Shown here: positions 40,486 through 47,399 of the stretch, piece after piece | How the letters are laid out: every line of letters begins with the position of its first letter | How positions within the stretch are numbered: position 1 is the first letter of the stretch | From: a virus | Strand: one strand, 5' to 3' | DNA length: 64,000 nt | Virus record (IMG/VR): IMGVR_UViG_3300028783_000001 | Coordinates: 1-64,000 of that record | The notes under the pieces: model-generated | The model's database searches: none | What the model was told of the DNA's origin: nothing | What the model saw: the letters and a program-made list of their open reading frames with translations, nothing else | Made by a program: the position numbers and the translations under genes

Positions 40486-40511
40486 AGCCGTGTGGGACGT
40501 CCCACACGGCT
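40486..40511 (+). terminator. palindromic hairpin between the E2-like and E1-like genes
   Basis: Perfect 26-base palindrome AGCCGTGTGGGAC and its complement, no T-tract. It may set the ratio of the two products or mark an mRNA end. Confidence 0.45.
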
Positions 40512-40530
40512 AGACTCATAGGGAAACGAC

Positions 40531-41244
40531 ATGACATACGATCTTAGTAGGATTCGGCACGTGGTCGACGCTGACAAGTTTGATGGTGGGATAGCCGTCG
40601 TCGGCTGCGGTGCAATTGGTTCCCGTGTTGCTCACCTCTTATGCGACATGGGGTTTGGGGAAAAGTTGTGCCTCTATGATCCCGATGTGGTGGAGATGCA
40701 CAACTTGGCGTCGGCCACCTACGAGCTGTCTGATATTAGAACGTCAAGCCCTTACCCGAAGGTTGCCGCGCTTCGCTATCAACTGGAGCGCAAGTGGGGT
40801 GAGCCCATACGCTACTCAAATACGATGAGGATAACGCGTCGAGGCCAGTGTGGTCATAAAACGGTATTCACCTGCCTCGATAGTATGGCCGAGCGAAAGA
40901 AGGTGATGGGAACCGCTCTATTCCTTGATGGCCACGCGAAGTGGGTCTACGACGCCCGCATCACAGCTACGACTATCTTCGCCATCGGGTATGACATAAC
41001 GGACCCCAAGCAGCACCGCCATTACATGGAGGAGTTGTATGACGACCCGGATCCAGCGCAGGACGCTCAGATGGGCGGCTGCAATCAGAAAACGAGCGTT
41101 GCCTCGACGGCAGCCATCGCGGCCTCTCTCGTCGTGCAGCTGTTCATGAACCACGTGAACAAGGTCGACGGGCCAAATGAAATCGTCGTCTCATTACGTG
41201 ATTGGACGATGGATGCGCGTTTCTATGAAAAGACGCCTGAGTAA
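40531..41244 (+). CDS. E1-like ThiF/MoeB-family adenylyltransferase
   Basis: 237 residues, ATG behind AGGGAAAC. ATP-binding loop GCGAIG (25-30), then 'KLCLYDPDVVEMHNLASATYE' with the acidic residue and D-x-V-x-x-x-N-L of E1 enzymes, 'CLDSMAERK', and the catalytic Cys184 in 'GGCNQKTSVASTAA'. E1 enzymes adenylate the C-terminal Gly of a ubiquitin-like protein and pass it to the catalytic Cys, then to an E2. The gene pairs with the E2-like gene upstream. No ubiquitin-like protein or JAB protease is apparent nearby. It ends in a TGAGTAAATA motif. Confidence 0.85.
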   Translation: MTYDLSRIRHVVDADKFDGGIAVVGCGAIGSRVAHLLCDMGFGEKLCLYDPDVVEMHNLASATYELSDIRTSSPYPKVAALRYQLERKWGEPIRYSNTMRITRRGQCGHKTVFTCLDSMAERKKVMGTALFLDGHAKWVYDARITATTIFAIGYDITDPKQHRHYMEELYDDPDPAQDAQMGGCNQKTSVASTAAIAASLVVQLFMNHVNKVDGPNEIVVSLRDWTMDARFYEKTPE

Positions 41245-41247
41245 ATA
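41238..41247 (+). promoter_or_regulatory. TGAGTAAATA motif overlapping the E1-like gene end
   Basis: Exact copy containing the TAA stop; 27 bases before the homing endonuclease start. Confidence 0.6.
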
Positions 41248-41264
41248 AGTAATAAGAGGTCGAA

Positions 41265-42266
41265 ATGAAACAGCCAATCCCATTCAAAGTTGGACGTTTC
41301 TATGTTTACGTCCAGTATCGTGATGCAGCCATGAGGACTCCCTTCTATGTTGGTAAGGGCAAAGATCGTCGGTGGGAATATCATGAATGGCGCGCGGCAT
41401 CGACCAAACACAGATCGCATCACTTGAACATCATCCGGCAGTTCCAGCGTGAGGGACTGCCGGTCCCCAAGAGGAAGGTCAAGACTGGTCTGACTGAGCA
41501 ACAGGCTTTTGATTTGGAGGTCATGCTGATCGCTAAGTACGGGATTGAGCGTGATGGTGGTTTATTAGTGAATGAATCGTATGGTGGCGATGGTGGAACT
41601 ACCGGATATGTGCATACGCGTAAATCGAGGAAAAAGATTGGTGCTGCATCAAAAGTGAATCATGCTAATCCAGCGACGAAGGCAAAGCATGCGGCATCAT
41701 CAAGAGCTGCCCACGCACGACCAGACGTAAAGGAAAAGCATCGTGCGGCGACTAAGGCAGCTCTTGCTCGACCAGAAGTAAAGAAGCGGCATATGGCGGG
41801 TAGCAAAGCAGTTATGTCGAGTGCTAAGATGCGAATTAGGACTGGCAGGGCTTCCAGAATTTCATGGGCACGACCAGAGGTTAAAGCCAAACGTCGTGCG
41901 ACTGATGCTTTACCAGAGACAAAACGAAGACGGAGCGAGGCGTCAAGAACTGCATTAGCACAACCTGGTGCAAGGAAAAAACAGCATGATGGGTTAGTGA
42001 AATGGTGGGCACGCAGGCGCGGTAAAAATAAGGAGAGACGCGATGAGAGACCTCAAGGAATGCCTGCAGGGCAACGTCACCTTTGTGGGGTATCGCAAAG
42101 GGATTCTTATATATACAAATGCTCCAATGGCTTTCTATTTGAAGTGCCGACCAGCGAAACAGGCGACGCCACCTTTCAGGCGACGGAGCGGGCTATGCTG
42201 CTCATGAATTGGATCAAGGCCGGCATCGCCTACATCGCGAAGCAGGGCGGCGAACTAAACGGGTAG
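41265..42266 (+). CDS. GIY-YIG homing endonuclease with NUMOD repeats
   Basis: 333 residues in this frame. The N-terminal 90 residues form a GIY-YIG-like nuclease: 'FYVYVQYRDA' (degenerate GIY), 'PFYVGKGKDRRWEYH' (YIG-like, GKG), and 'AFDLEVMLIAKYG' with the catalytic Glu. Then come at least five Lys/Arg/Ala-rich copies of a NUMOD3-like unit ('...ARPEVKxKHRAA...'), probably reading DNA. Such enzymes are mobile and insert beside genes they cut. The last 75 residues are not part of it but the downstream gene read in another frame (see 42043). Confidence 0.75.
   Translation: MKQPIPFKVGRFYVYVQYRDAAMRTPFYVGKGKDRRWEYHEWRAASTKHRSHHLNIIRQFQREGLPVPKRKVKTGLTEQQAFDLEVMLIAKYGIERDGGLLVNESYGGDGGTTGYVHTRKSRKKIGAASKVNHANPATKAKHAASSRAAHARPDVKEKHRAATKAALARPEVKKRHMAGSKAVMSSAKMRIRTGRASRISWARPEVKAKRRATDALPETKRRRSEASRTALAQPGARKKQHDGLVKWWARRRGKNKERRDERPQGMPAGQRHLCGVSQRDSYIYKCSNGFLFEVPTSETGDATFQATERAMLLMNWIKAGIAYIAKQGGELNG
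42043..42266 (+). pseudogene. small gene disrupted at a TA repeat (or fused to the endonuclease)
   Basis: ATG at 42043 with AAGGAGA upstream begins a frame that ends after 54 codons at 42207. Up to residue 24 ('VTFVGYRKGILIY') it looks like a real protein, then turns into random sequence at TATATATA (about 42108-42117). The endonuclease frame takes over there with a coherent 'KCSNGFLFEV...ERAMLLMNWIKAGIAYIA' to 42266. Removing one TA joins both halves into a 73-residue protein. This points to a 2-bp TA gain in the repeat. Confidence 0.55.
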
Positions 42267-42275
42267 GAGGATGCT

Positions 42276-42458
42276 ATGAGAGAAGATGTAACCGATGCGA
42301 TCTCCAAGGTCGCAAGCGCCTTCGAGGACGGACTGGATGCGGCCAAGAAGGATGCGAGAGGCGATTACTCGTACTACGAAGGCCCGATGGTCGCTGCAAG
42401 ACTTAAGTTTAGGGACGCGCTCGCCGAACTGGTGGAGGCGATTCTAGGGGAGGAGTGA
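42276..42458 (+). CDS. hypothetical acidic helical protein, 60 aa
   Basis: ATG behind AGGAGG. Helical. Stop overlaps the next start (TGATG). Unknown. Confidence 0.6.
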   Translation: MREDVTDAISKVASAFEDGLDAAKKDARGDYSYYEGPMVAARLKFRDALAELVEAILGEE

Positions 42459-42706
42459 TGGAAAACGTACGAGACGTGATACAGCCACGGGAGCTGGAAA
42501 ATGATGTGGACAGCTACTGGAAGTCAATGTCAGCACGAGACACTGATGACATGTTCTCCTTGGCTTACCAATGGCAGGATAAGCCACACCGCCACGTGTA
42601 CAACCTGATCGCCTACATTCTGTGGCTGGAAGCAAAGCTTGGTATCGGGTTGATGGAAGAGCACGACCCGACGCTCAGGAGTCCAACAGAGGATGAGCTG
42701 CAATGA
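42458..42706 (+). CDS. hypothetical protein, 82 aa
   Basis: ATG at 42458 behind GGGGAGGAG, overlapping the previous stop. Helical acidic protein. Overlaps the next gene by ATGA. Confidence 0.65.
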   Translation: MENVRDVIQPRELENDVDSYWKSMSARDTDDMFSLAYQWQDKPHRHVYNLIAYILWLEAKLGIGLMEEHDPTLRSPTEDELQ

Positions 42707-43050
42707 GCGAGATCGTAGACAGGCTGTTGGCTGCGTGCCACGGACATCCCAACGCGGAGATACCATGGCCGCACCGGCCACTACACAGGGCTCGCGAGGA
42801 GATTGAGCGGCTGGAGGGAATCAATGAGACGCATCGTCGTGCGCAGGGATACCTATACGTCGGAATTGACGGCAAGGTGGTAAAGGCGCGTGACCTGGAG
42901 GATGCGCTAATTGAAGCCCGCGCTCGGATCGCTGAACTAGAAGCCAGGCTTGTAGGCATGCAGACGGGGATTCGCTTATATTCGCGAGATAAGCTAGAGG
43001 AAATCCTGGCTTGCACTGAAAGGTGCATATCACGAGAGGCTGAGTTATGA
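42703..43050 (+). CDS. hypothetical coiled-coil protein, 115 aa
   Basis: Starts and ends in ATGA overlaps. Residues 60-85 show heptads ('LEDALIEARARIAELEARL'). The style resembles phage 'ead/Ea22-like' small helical proteins but no family is claimed. Confidence 0.65.
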   Translation: MSEIVDRLLAACHGHPNAEIPWPHRPLHRAREEIERLEGINETHRRAQGYLYVGIDGKVVKARDLEDALIEARARIAELEARLVGMQTGIRLYSRDKLEEILACTERCISREAEL

Positions 43051-43478
43051 AGATTACACCAGAGATGATTAGCGAGATGGTCCAAGTGCTTCGTCTTATA
43101 GACGAAGGATTCCTTGTGCAAAAGCCCTTTCGTGAGAGGGCGTTGGAGACGGCAAAGGAGTTGCAAAAGCTGATATCGTGGAGCGACAACGCTACGGTAA
43201 TCGACCTTGAGGATTCTCCGGTGGACCCGTTGTCCGACCCACCAACCTACGACGACGTGTATATCACCACCGAGTATCGCAAGCGAATGGCGCTGAAGGA
43301 TTTGCCATACGGCTATCGCGTCACGTGCGACGTTCATTCGGGTTGGCAGGTATGGCTAACTGGTCCTTATGATAACCAGCTAATCGGCGGTGAGCATGCG
43401 GCATTTAACAAGGGAATCCGCATCGATGTATATGGCTTTGTCATATGCGACTCGCTGAGGGAGAAGAGCGATGGGTGA
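43047..43478 (+). CDS. hypothetical protein, 143 aa
   Basis: Start in an ATGA overlap. Helical first 45 residues, acidic linker, then a mixed C-terminal part with several aromatic residues. Unknown. Confidence 0.65.
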   Translation: MKITPEMISEMVQVLRLIDEGFLVQKPFRERALETAKELQKLISWSDNATVIDLEDSPVDPLSDPPTYDDVYITTEYRKRMALKDLPYGYRVTCDVHSGWQVWLTGPYDNQLIGGEHAAFNKGIRIDVYGFVICDSLREKSDG

Positions 43479-43518
43479 GATTGTGTTTATCAACGGCAAA
43501 CATAAGGGTCACGCATGA
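43471..43518 (+). CDS. possible 15-aa peptide
   Basis: ATG behind AGGGAGAAG, overlapping the previous stop and the next start. May simply couple translation across genes. Confidence 0.25.
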   Translation: MGEIVFINGKHKGHA

Positions 43519-43637
43519 CGGATGACCAGCTTGGTGTAATACTCTGGGCTTTGATTGTCGTGCTAGTTGCGCTTCCGTGCAAGTATGACCCGGAAATTCG
43601 CCTCAAGGAGTGGGTAACGAAAAGGAGCAAGCAATGA
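43515..43637 (+). CDS. single-pass membrane protein, 40 aa
   Basis: ATG in an ATGA overlap with the 15-codon ORF; AAGGGT upstream. Residues 5-22 hydrophobic, then a basic helix. Function unknown. Confidence 0.45.
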   Translation: MTDDQLGVILWALIVVLVALPCKYDPEIRLKEWVTKRSKQ

Positions 43638-43765
43638 CAATTACAAAATGGGAATACACGTATTGCCATCAAGATCAATTATCGGAATATGGTAGCCGTG
43701 GGTGGGAGGGCTACTCGCGAGACTCCAACTGCATCTATCTCAAACGTCCGATCCAGGGGGCATAG
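43634..43765 (+). CDS. DUF4177/DUF1737-like small protein, 43 aa
   Basis: Start in an ATGA overlap; AAAGGAG upstream. Contains 'KWEYTYCHQDQLSEYGSRGW' and a final 'YLKRP', the pattern of the small DUF4177/DUF1737 family (K-W-E-Y ... L-N-x-x-G-x-x-G-W). Function unknown for the family. Confidence 0.55.
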   Translation: MTITKWEYTYCHQDQLSEYGSRGWEGYSRDSNCIYLKRPIQGA

Positions 43766-44106
43766 GGCTCGACTACATCGACCTTCACGTCAAGCCCGAA
43801 GAGGCGACCGCCATTCGCAAGGCCCTGCTAACCACAGGTTGGGGTTCGGAGTTTGTAACGCACTGGCCCAATACCGGCCTGACGCAGTATCGATTAACGC
43901 GCCTGCCGCAGATGGCGCAGGCATACAATGAAGGGGCGATCAAGATGACGACCAAGACGGAAACTACGAGTGCAACAACAAAGCTGTGCAACACGGTTGA
44001 CATCGTCTCTGCGATGATAGCAGCTGGCTGGATTCATTCAAATACGACAAACGACCATGTCTCTGGTACTCAGACAACCTACTTCGTACGTGTGGTGCCG
44101 GCATGA
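43702..44106 (+). CDS. hypothetical protein, up to 134 aa, start uncertain
   Basis: The frame is convincing from about 43766 ('GLDYIDLHVKPEEATAIRKAL' region) to the end, but no good start is visible: the GTG at 43702 lies inside the previous gene without a ribosome site, and the ATG at 43945 (GGGG upstream) would cut off the conserved-looking first part. A frameshift or an unseen start may be involved. Unknown family. Confidence 0.5.
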   Translation: MGGLLARLQLHLSQTSDPGGIGLDYIDLHVKPEEATAIRKALLTTGWGSEFVTHWPNTGLTQYRLTRLPQMAQAYNEGAIKMTTKTETTSATTKLCNTVDIVSAMIAAGWIHSNTTNDHVSGTQTTYFVRVVPA

Positions 44107-44909
44107 AATTCTTGATGGTCAACCCATCATACTTCGACGTCACGTATTCGATTAACCGGTGGATGCCAGACAACATCGGTCGCGTCGACACCGTAGAATC
44201 CGTATCGCAGTGGATGAAACTGCACGACTTCATAAGCAGCCACGCCGAGGTTACGACAATCCCCGGCGAACAGGGACTACCTGACATGGTGTTCAGCGCC
44301 AACGCTGGATTCGTCTTAGACGGTCTTGCCACAGTGTCAAACTTCAAGTGCGTGGAGCGGGAACGTGAGGAGGGATTCTTCGCAAACTGGTTCAGTAACA
44401 ACGTTGACTGTGCGATGCACATGCGCGTTCCATTCGAGGGAGCCGGTGACGCCCTGTGGGATGAATACAGTCGTTTAACGTGGTGCGGATACGGGTTTCG
44501 CTCCGACGCGCTCGCACGGACAATACTAGGTACGCGATACGGAATTAATGTTGTGTCACTCGGTCTCATAGATCCACGCTTCTATCACCTCGACACCTGC
44601 CTGTGTCCGCTATCGTCTGGGCATGTAGTCTACTATCCTGGTGCCTTTGATGCGCCGTCTCTTCTAGAGATTCGTGAGCGCGTCGAACCCTCGATGAGAA
44701 TTGAAGTCTACGAGCATGAGGCTCGCAACTTCGCATGCAATGGCGTCGAGGTGGGTGGTTACTACGTTGCCCACCGGCTATCGGATAGCCTACAGCGCCG
44801 GCTGTGCGACGCGGGCTATAAACCAATCGAACTTGAGCTGGGAGAGTTTATGAAGTCTGGGGGTTCAGCGAAGTGTCTGACCCTGCGTCTTGACTACGTT
44901 AGTGCGTGA
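44103..44909 (+). CDS. DDAH/arginine-deiminase-superfamily amidinohydrolase
   Basis: 268 residues, ATGA overlap with the previous gene. Motifs of the guanidino-group-modifying superfamily are in order: 'DMVFSANAGFV' near 61-71, 'FEGAGDAL' 111-118, 'GYGFRSD' 129-135, 'YHLDTCL' with His162 and Asp164, and the nucleophile region 'SGGSAKCLTL' with Cys258. Members hydrolyse dimethylarginine or arginine, or transfer amidino groups. In a phage it could alter host arginine metabolism or act on modified arginines; the substrate cannot be read. Ends in a TGAGTAAATA motif. Confidence 0.75.
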   Translation: MKFLMVNPSYFDVTYSINRWMPDNIGRVDTVESVSQWMKLHDFISSHAEVTTIPGEQGLPDMVFSANAGFVLDGLATVSNFKCVEREREEGFFANWFSNNVDCAMHMRVPFEGAGDALWDEYSRLTWCGYGFRSDALARTILGTRYGINVVSLGLIDPRFYHLDTCLCPLSSGHVVYYPGAFDAPSLLEIRERVEPSMRIEVYEHEARNFACNGVEVGGYYVAHRLSDSLQRRLCDAGYKPIELELGEFMKSGGSAKCLTLRLDYVSA

Positions 44910-44916
44910 GTAAATA
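44907..44916 (+). promoter_or_regulatory. TGAGTAAATA motif on a stop codon
   Basis: Exact copy; TGA is the stop of the amidinohydrolase gene, and the next start is 30 bases on. Confidence 0.6.
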
Positions 44917-44936
44917 AGAAGCGAAGGGAGACCATC

Positions 44937-45233
44937 ATGAGTGATTCCGAATACCAGGTTGGTGGCGAGGTTACAATCCGAGCCACGATTCGTCAGGTCG
45001 ATAATGGTACAGATGAGCCAATCCGTATTGATCACGGGGGTTGGATTCTGGCCAAAGATATCGTCTCTTACACGCCCGCACCAAAACCGTTTAGGCACGG
45101 CGACCCAGTAATCGCCGACGGCACAGAGCACTATGAGTTCATCGAACTTCGTGACGACCTCGCCATCCTGTGGTCACCTGCGAGAAGGGTGGCACAACAG
45201 TACCACATTACGCGGATCAAGCACAAGGGTTAG
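44937..45233 (+). CDS. hypothetical protein, 98 aa
   Basis: ATG behind GAAGGGAGA. Strand-rich; 'VGGEVTIRATIRQVDNG' and 'HYEFIELRDDLAILWS' suggest a small beta-barrel. Unknown. Confidence 0.65.
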   Translation: MSDSEYQVGGEVTIRATIRQVDNGTDEPIRIDHGGWILAKDIVSYTPAPKPFRHGDPVIADGTEHYEFIELRDDLAILWSPARRVAQQYHITRIKHKG

Positions 45234-45238
45234 TGGTA

Positions 45239-45661
45239 ATGAAACAGACTGATGATGTTCGCCACCTAATTCGTGAACTGCGCAGCGCGTCGTGGCGCAA
45301 GAAGCCATCGGGATTTACGATGCGCAGATCAGCATCCATGCTGGAGACGCTGCACGACGAGCTGAGCTTTGGAGACCGCTACGCAGGAGACTGTGACGCC
45401 GGACAGCAGGCATTCTATGAGGATCAGATAACAAACCTTGAGGAGCAGGTTGAAGGAATAAGTGTTGATAATCTCCGCTTAGAGAAGCAGCTAGAGCATC
45501 GATTGAAGGAGATTGACGACCTAAACGCGATCATCGCAGCAAACTCGAAGGTCTACAATGAGAGCCTACTTCGTCTGGAGAATAGGGTAGCAGAGCTTCA
45601 CGGCCAGTTAACCGCATCAATCGTAGCTCACATCGACACAAAACTTGGAGACTCCACATGA
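45239..45661 (+). CDS. coiled-coil protein, 140 aa
   Basis: ATG at 45239, six bases after the previous stop. Residues 60-125 form a long coiled coil. Overlaps the next gene by ATGA. Confidence 0.65.
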   Translation: MKQTDDVRHLIRELRSASWRKKPSGFTMRRSASMLETLHDELSFGDRYAGDCDAGQQAFYEDQITNLEEQVEGISVDNLRLEKQLEHRLKEIDDLNAIIAANSKVYNESLLRLENRVAELHGQLTASIVAHIDTKLGDST

Positions 45662-46497
45662 CCCTATCAATCAACCACCTAACGATCATGATGAACCGCG
45701 CCGTCGACATGCTGACGGTGGAGCTGGGTGAAGGGCGGCTCGTCGTCGCCAAGGAATCGTCAGATGAAGGTTTCGATGACAAGGACGTTGGTGCAGAGGA
45801 TGCTTACCGTCCACTAGATATCGACGATGATACCTTGGTTAACTGCGGACCTATCGCCGTCGCCATCGAGGCGGTGATGGATACCATGCTAAACCTCCTG
45901 GGGACAAACTCTCACGAGAAGCGCCTCATGGTTGCCGGAACGCTACTCGCATCTGTGGCGGTAGAGGCTACTGCGCCAGTAGATGGTGGTGGCGACTTCA
46001 GGACGTCGGCCTACAATCTCGGTGAGATTGATCCAAACAACGTGTTTGATAAGTCTTGCATCCTGGGCGTCGCCGCCCTAACGGTGGGAATCGCCAAGGG
46101 CATCGGTGACCTCATGGATAACAACGAGGAGTTGGAAGACGATCTGGACGCAGAAGGCCGCTCACTAGATGATCCCGACTACGACCACCGCGGTGGGGAG
46201 CTCATCGAGGATGAGGATGAAGATGAAGATCTGCGGGCGTTTCAGGCAGCTTCGGCCGACTGGGATGCTAAGAATGAGTTGCCTCCTGGTGGACACGATG
46301 GGCTAAGCATCGACGAGTGGATCGCTCGTGGCGGCTCAGAAGAATATGAGGACGATGGTAACCAGGTTGACGACGAGATGATCTGGGATCATACTCCCGG
46401 TAAGTTCTTTGCACCGGCGGGAGCACCACGCGGCGTGCTCGCACCTGAAACCGGAGCCGAGCATACGATATCGATGGACGACATTCCAACCAAATGA
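45658..46497 (+). CDS. hypothetical acidic protein, 279 aa
   Basis: Start in an ATGA overlap. Helical first 160 residues including a hydrophobic Ala/Val-rich core, then a strongly acidic region (about 160-205) and a disordered tail. Family not recognised. Confidence 0.65.
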   Translation: MTLSINHLTIMMNRAVDMLTVELGEGRLVVAKESSDEGFDDKDVGAEDAYRPLDIDDDTLVNCGPIAVAIEAVMDTMLNLLGTNSHEKRLMVAGTLLASVAVEATAPVDGGGDFRTSAYNLGEIDPNNVFDKSCILGVAALTVGIAKGIGDLMDNNEELEDDLDAEGRSLDDPDYDHRGGELIEDEDEDEDLRAFQAASADWDAKNELPPGGHDGLSIDEWIARGGSEEYEDDGNQVDDEMIWDHTPGKFFAPAGAPRGVLAPETGAEHTISMDDIPTK

Positions 46498-47003
46498 TGG
46501 AGGCCGCAATGGAGTTTGGTTATGTGCCGCGACTAAGGTTTAATAGCAGCGACCTCGTCGGTGTCAAGGTACTGAATGGTGAGGAAGACCGGCGCAAGCG
46601 TTCGTGTATTGGATTCGAGTGGACGTTGAGCTGCGTGCGTGGAGTCTTGCCTGCTGGCGCAAGACTCCAAACCTATACCGCTCCATGGCGTCGTGGTTTT
46701 AGGCCACGCAAACCGAAGCCAGTAAAGCAGGATACTCAGAAGTCGCTTAGGGCGGCTCCACTAGATAGACCTATTCGCCCAACGGTGGTTAAGCAGCGTG
46801 CCCCAACATGCGTTCGTTATGCCGTTCCAGTAGACGGTGGGTGCGTCTATGCCGAGGCGCACAAGCTGCGTAGGTTTCAGTTTAATCCTGAAACCGGACT
46901 GAGGGAGGTAGCTAAGTGGGCTCGCTCGCGCGGCTCTAAGTGGGAGGTGTCGCTGACCAAGGGCGACGACTCGAAAGAGATTCACTACAAGTATGGAGAG
47001 TGA
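46494..47003 (+). CDS. hypothetical basic protein, up to 169 aa
   Basis: Overlaps the previous gene by ATGA; an ATG at 46509 has a better ribosome site (GGAGG) and gives 164 residues. Lys/Arg-rich middle (residues 55-105), C-terminal strands. Possibly nucleic-acid-binding. Unknown. Confidence 0.6.
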   Translation: MMEAAMEFGYVPRLRFNSSDLVGVKVLNGEEDRRKRSCIGFEWTLSCVRGVLPAGARLQTYTAPWRRGFRPRKPKPVKQDTQKSLRAAPLDRPIRPTVVKQRAPTCVRYAVPVDGGCVYAEAHKLRRFQFNPETGLREVAKWARSRGSKWEVSLTKGDDSKEIHYKYGE

Positions 47004-47004
47004 C

Positions 47005-47331
47005 ATGGCAAACGAGAACACGGTAAGGGTGCTAGACATCGACGTCGCCCACGACCTAGACGAAGATGAATCCGAGGTCATCGTCTTGCTGGGACGCCTC
47101 CTGGGAACAGGTACCTTCGACCACGAAAATGAAGCGGAAGATGAGCTCAGCTTCTACGACTTCGTTCCTGCTGATGGAGTCCCACTGCCAGCGGGCTACC
47201 TAACTATTAACCTCGACTCTGGGGAGATGCGCGTTGACCTACGCCGGCAGGTCAAGCTGTTTCAAGACGCCGTTGACATGCTCAAGGACCTGCCGAGGTA
47301 TGTGCCTGTGCAAAACGACAATGGAAACTGA
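47005..47331 (+). CDS. hypothetical acidic protein, 108 aa
   Basis: ATG at 47005 behind GGAGAG. Very acidic N-terminal half. Contains the peptide 'DLRRQVKLF', which recurs at the start of the gp47-like gene because of a shared DNA segment (see repeat). Confidence 0.65.
   Translation: MANENTVRVLDIDVAHDLDEDESEVIVLLGRLLGTGTFDHENEAEDELSFYDFVPADGVPLPAGYLTINLDSGEMRVDLRRQVKLFQDAVDMLKDLPRYVPVQNDNGN
47238..47262 (+). repeat. 25-bp direct repeat, copy 1
   Basis: Runs from CCTACGCCGGCAG to GCTGTTT; identical to 47468-47492, 230 bases away. It encodes LRRQVKLF in both genes in the same relative frame. Confidence 0.85.
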
Positions 47332-47335
47332 TTGG

Positions 47336-47345
47336 TGAGTAAATA
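47336..47345 (+). promoter_or_regulatory. TGAGTAAATA motif
   Basis: Exact copy four bases after a stop codon, followed directly by a terminator-like hairpin and the gp47-like gene. Confidence 0.6.
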
Positions 47346-47380
47346 AGGGAGTGGCCAGCAAGACGGCCCTCCCTTTTTCT
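47345..47380 (+). terminator. intrinsic terminator
   Basis: AAGGGAG-T-GGCC / GGCC-CTCCCTT stem with an 8-base loop and TTTTTCT behind it. Confidence 0.65.
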
Positions 47381-47399
47381 GTATCTGGAGATGGCCTTA

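Noticed and set aside
41640-42000. CRISPR array or DNA repeat at the NUMOD-like region
   Set aside because: The repetition is at protein level with variable DNA; there are no regular identical repeats with spacers. No CRISPR array was seen anywhere in the window.
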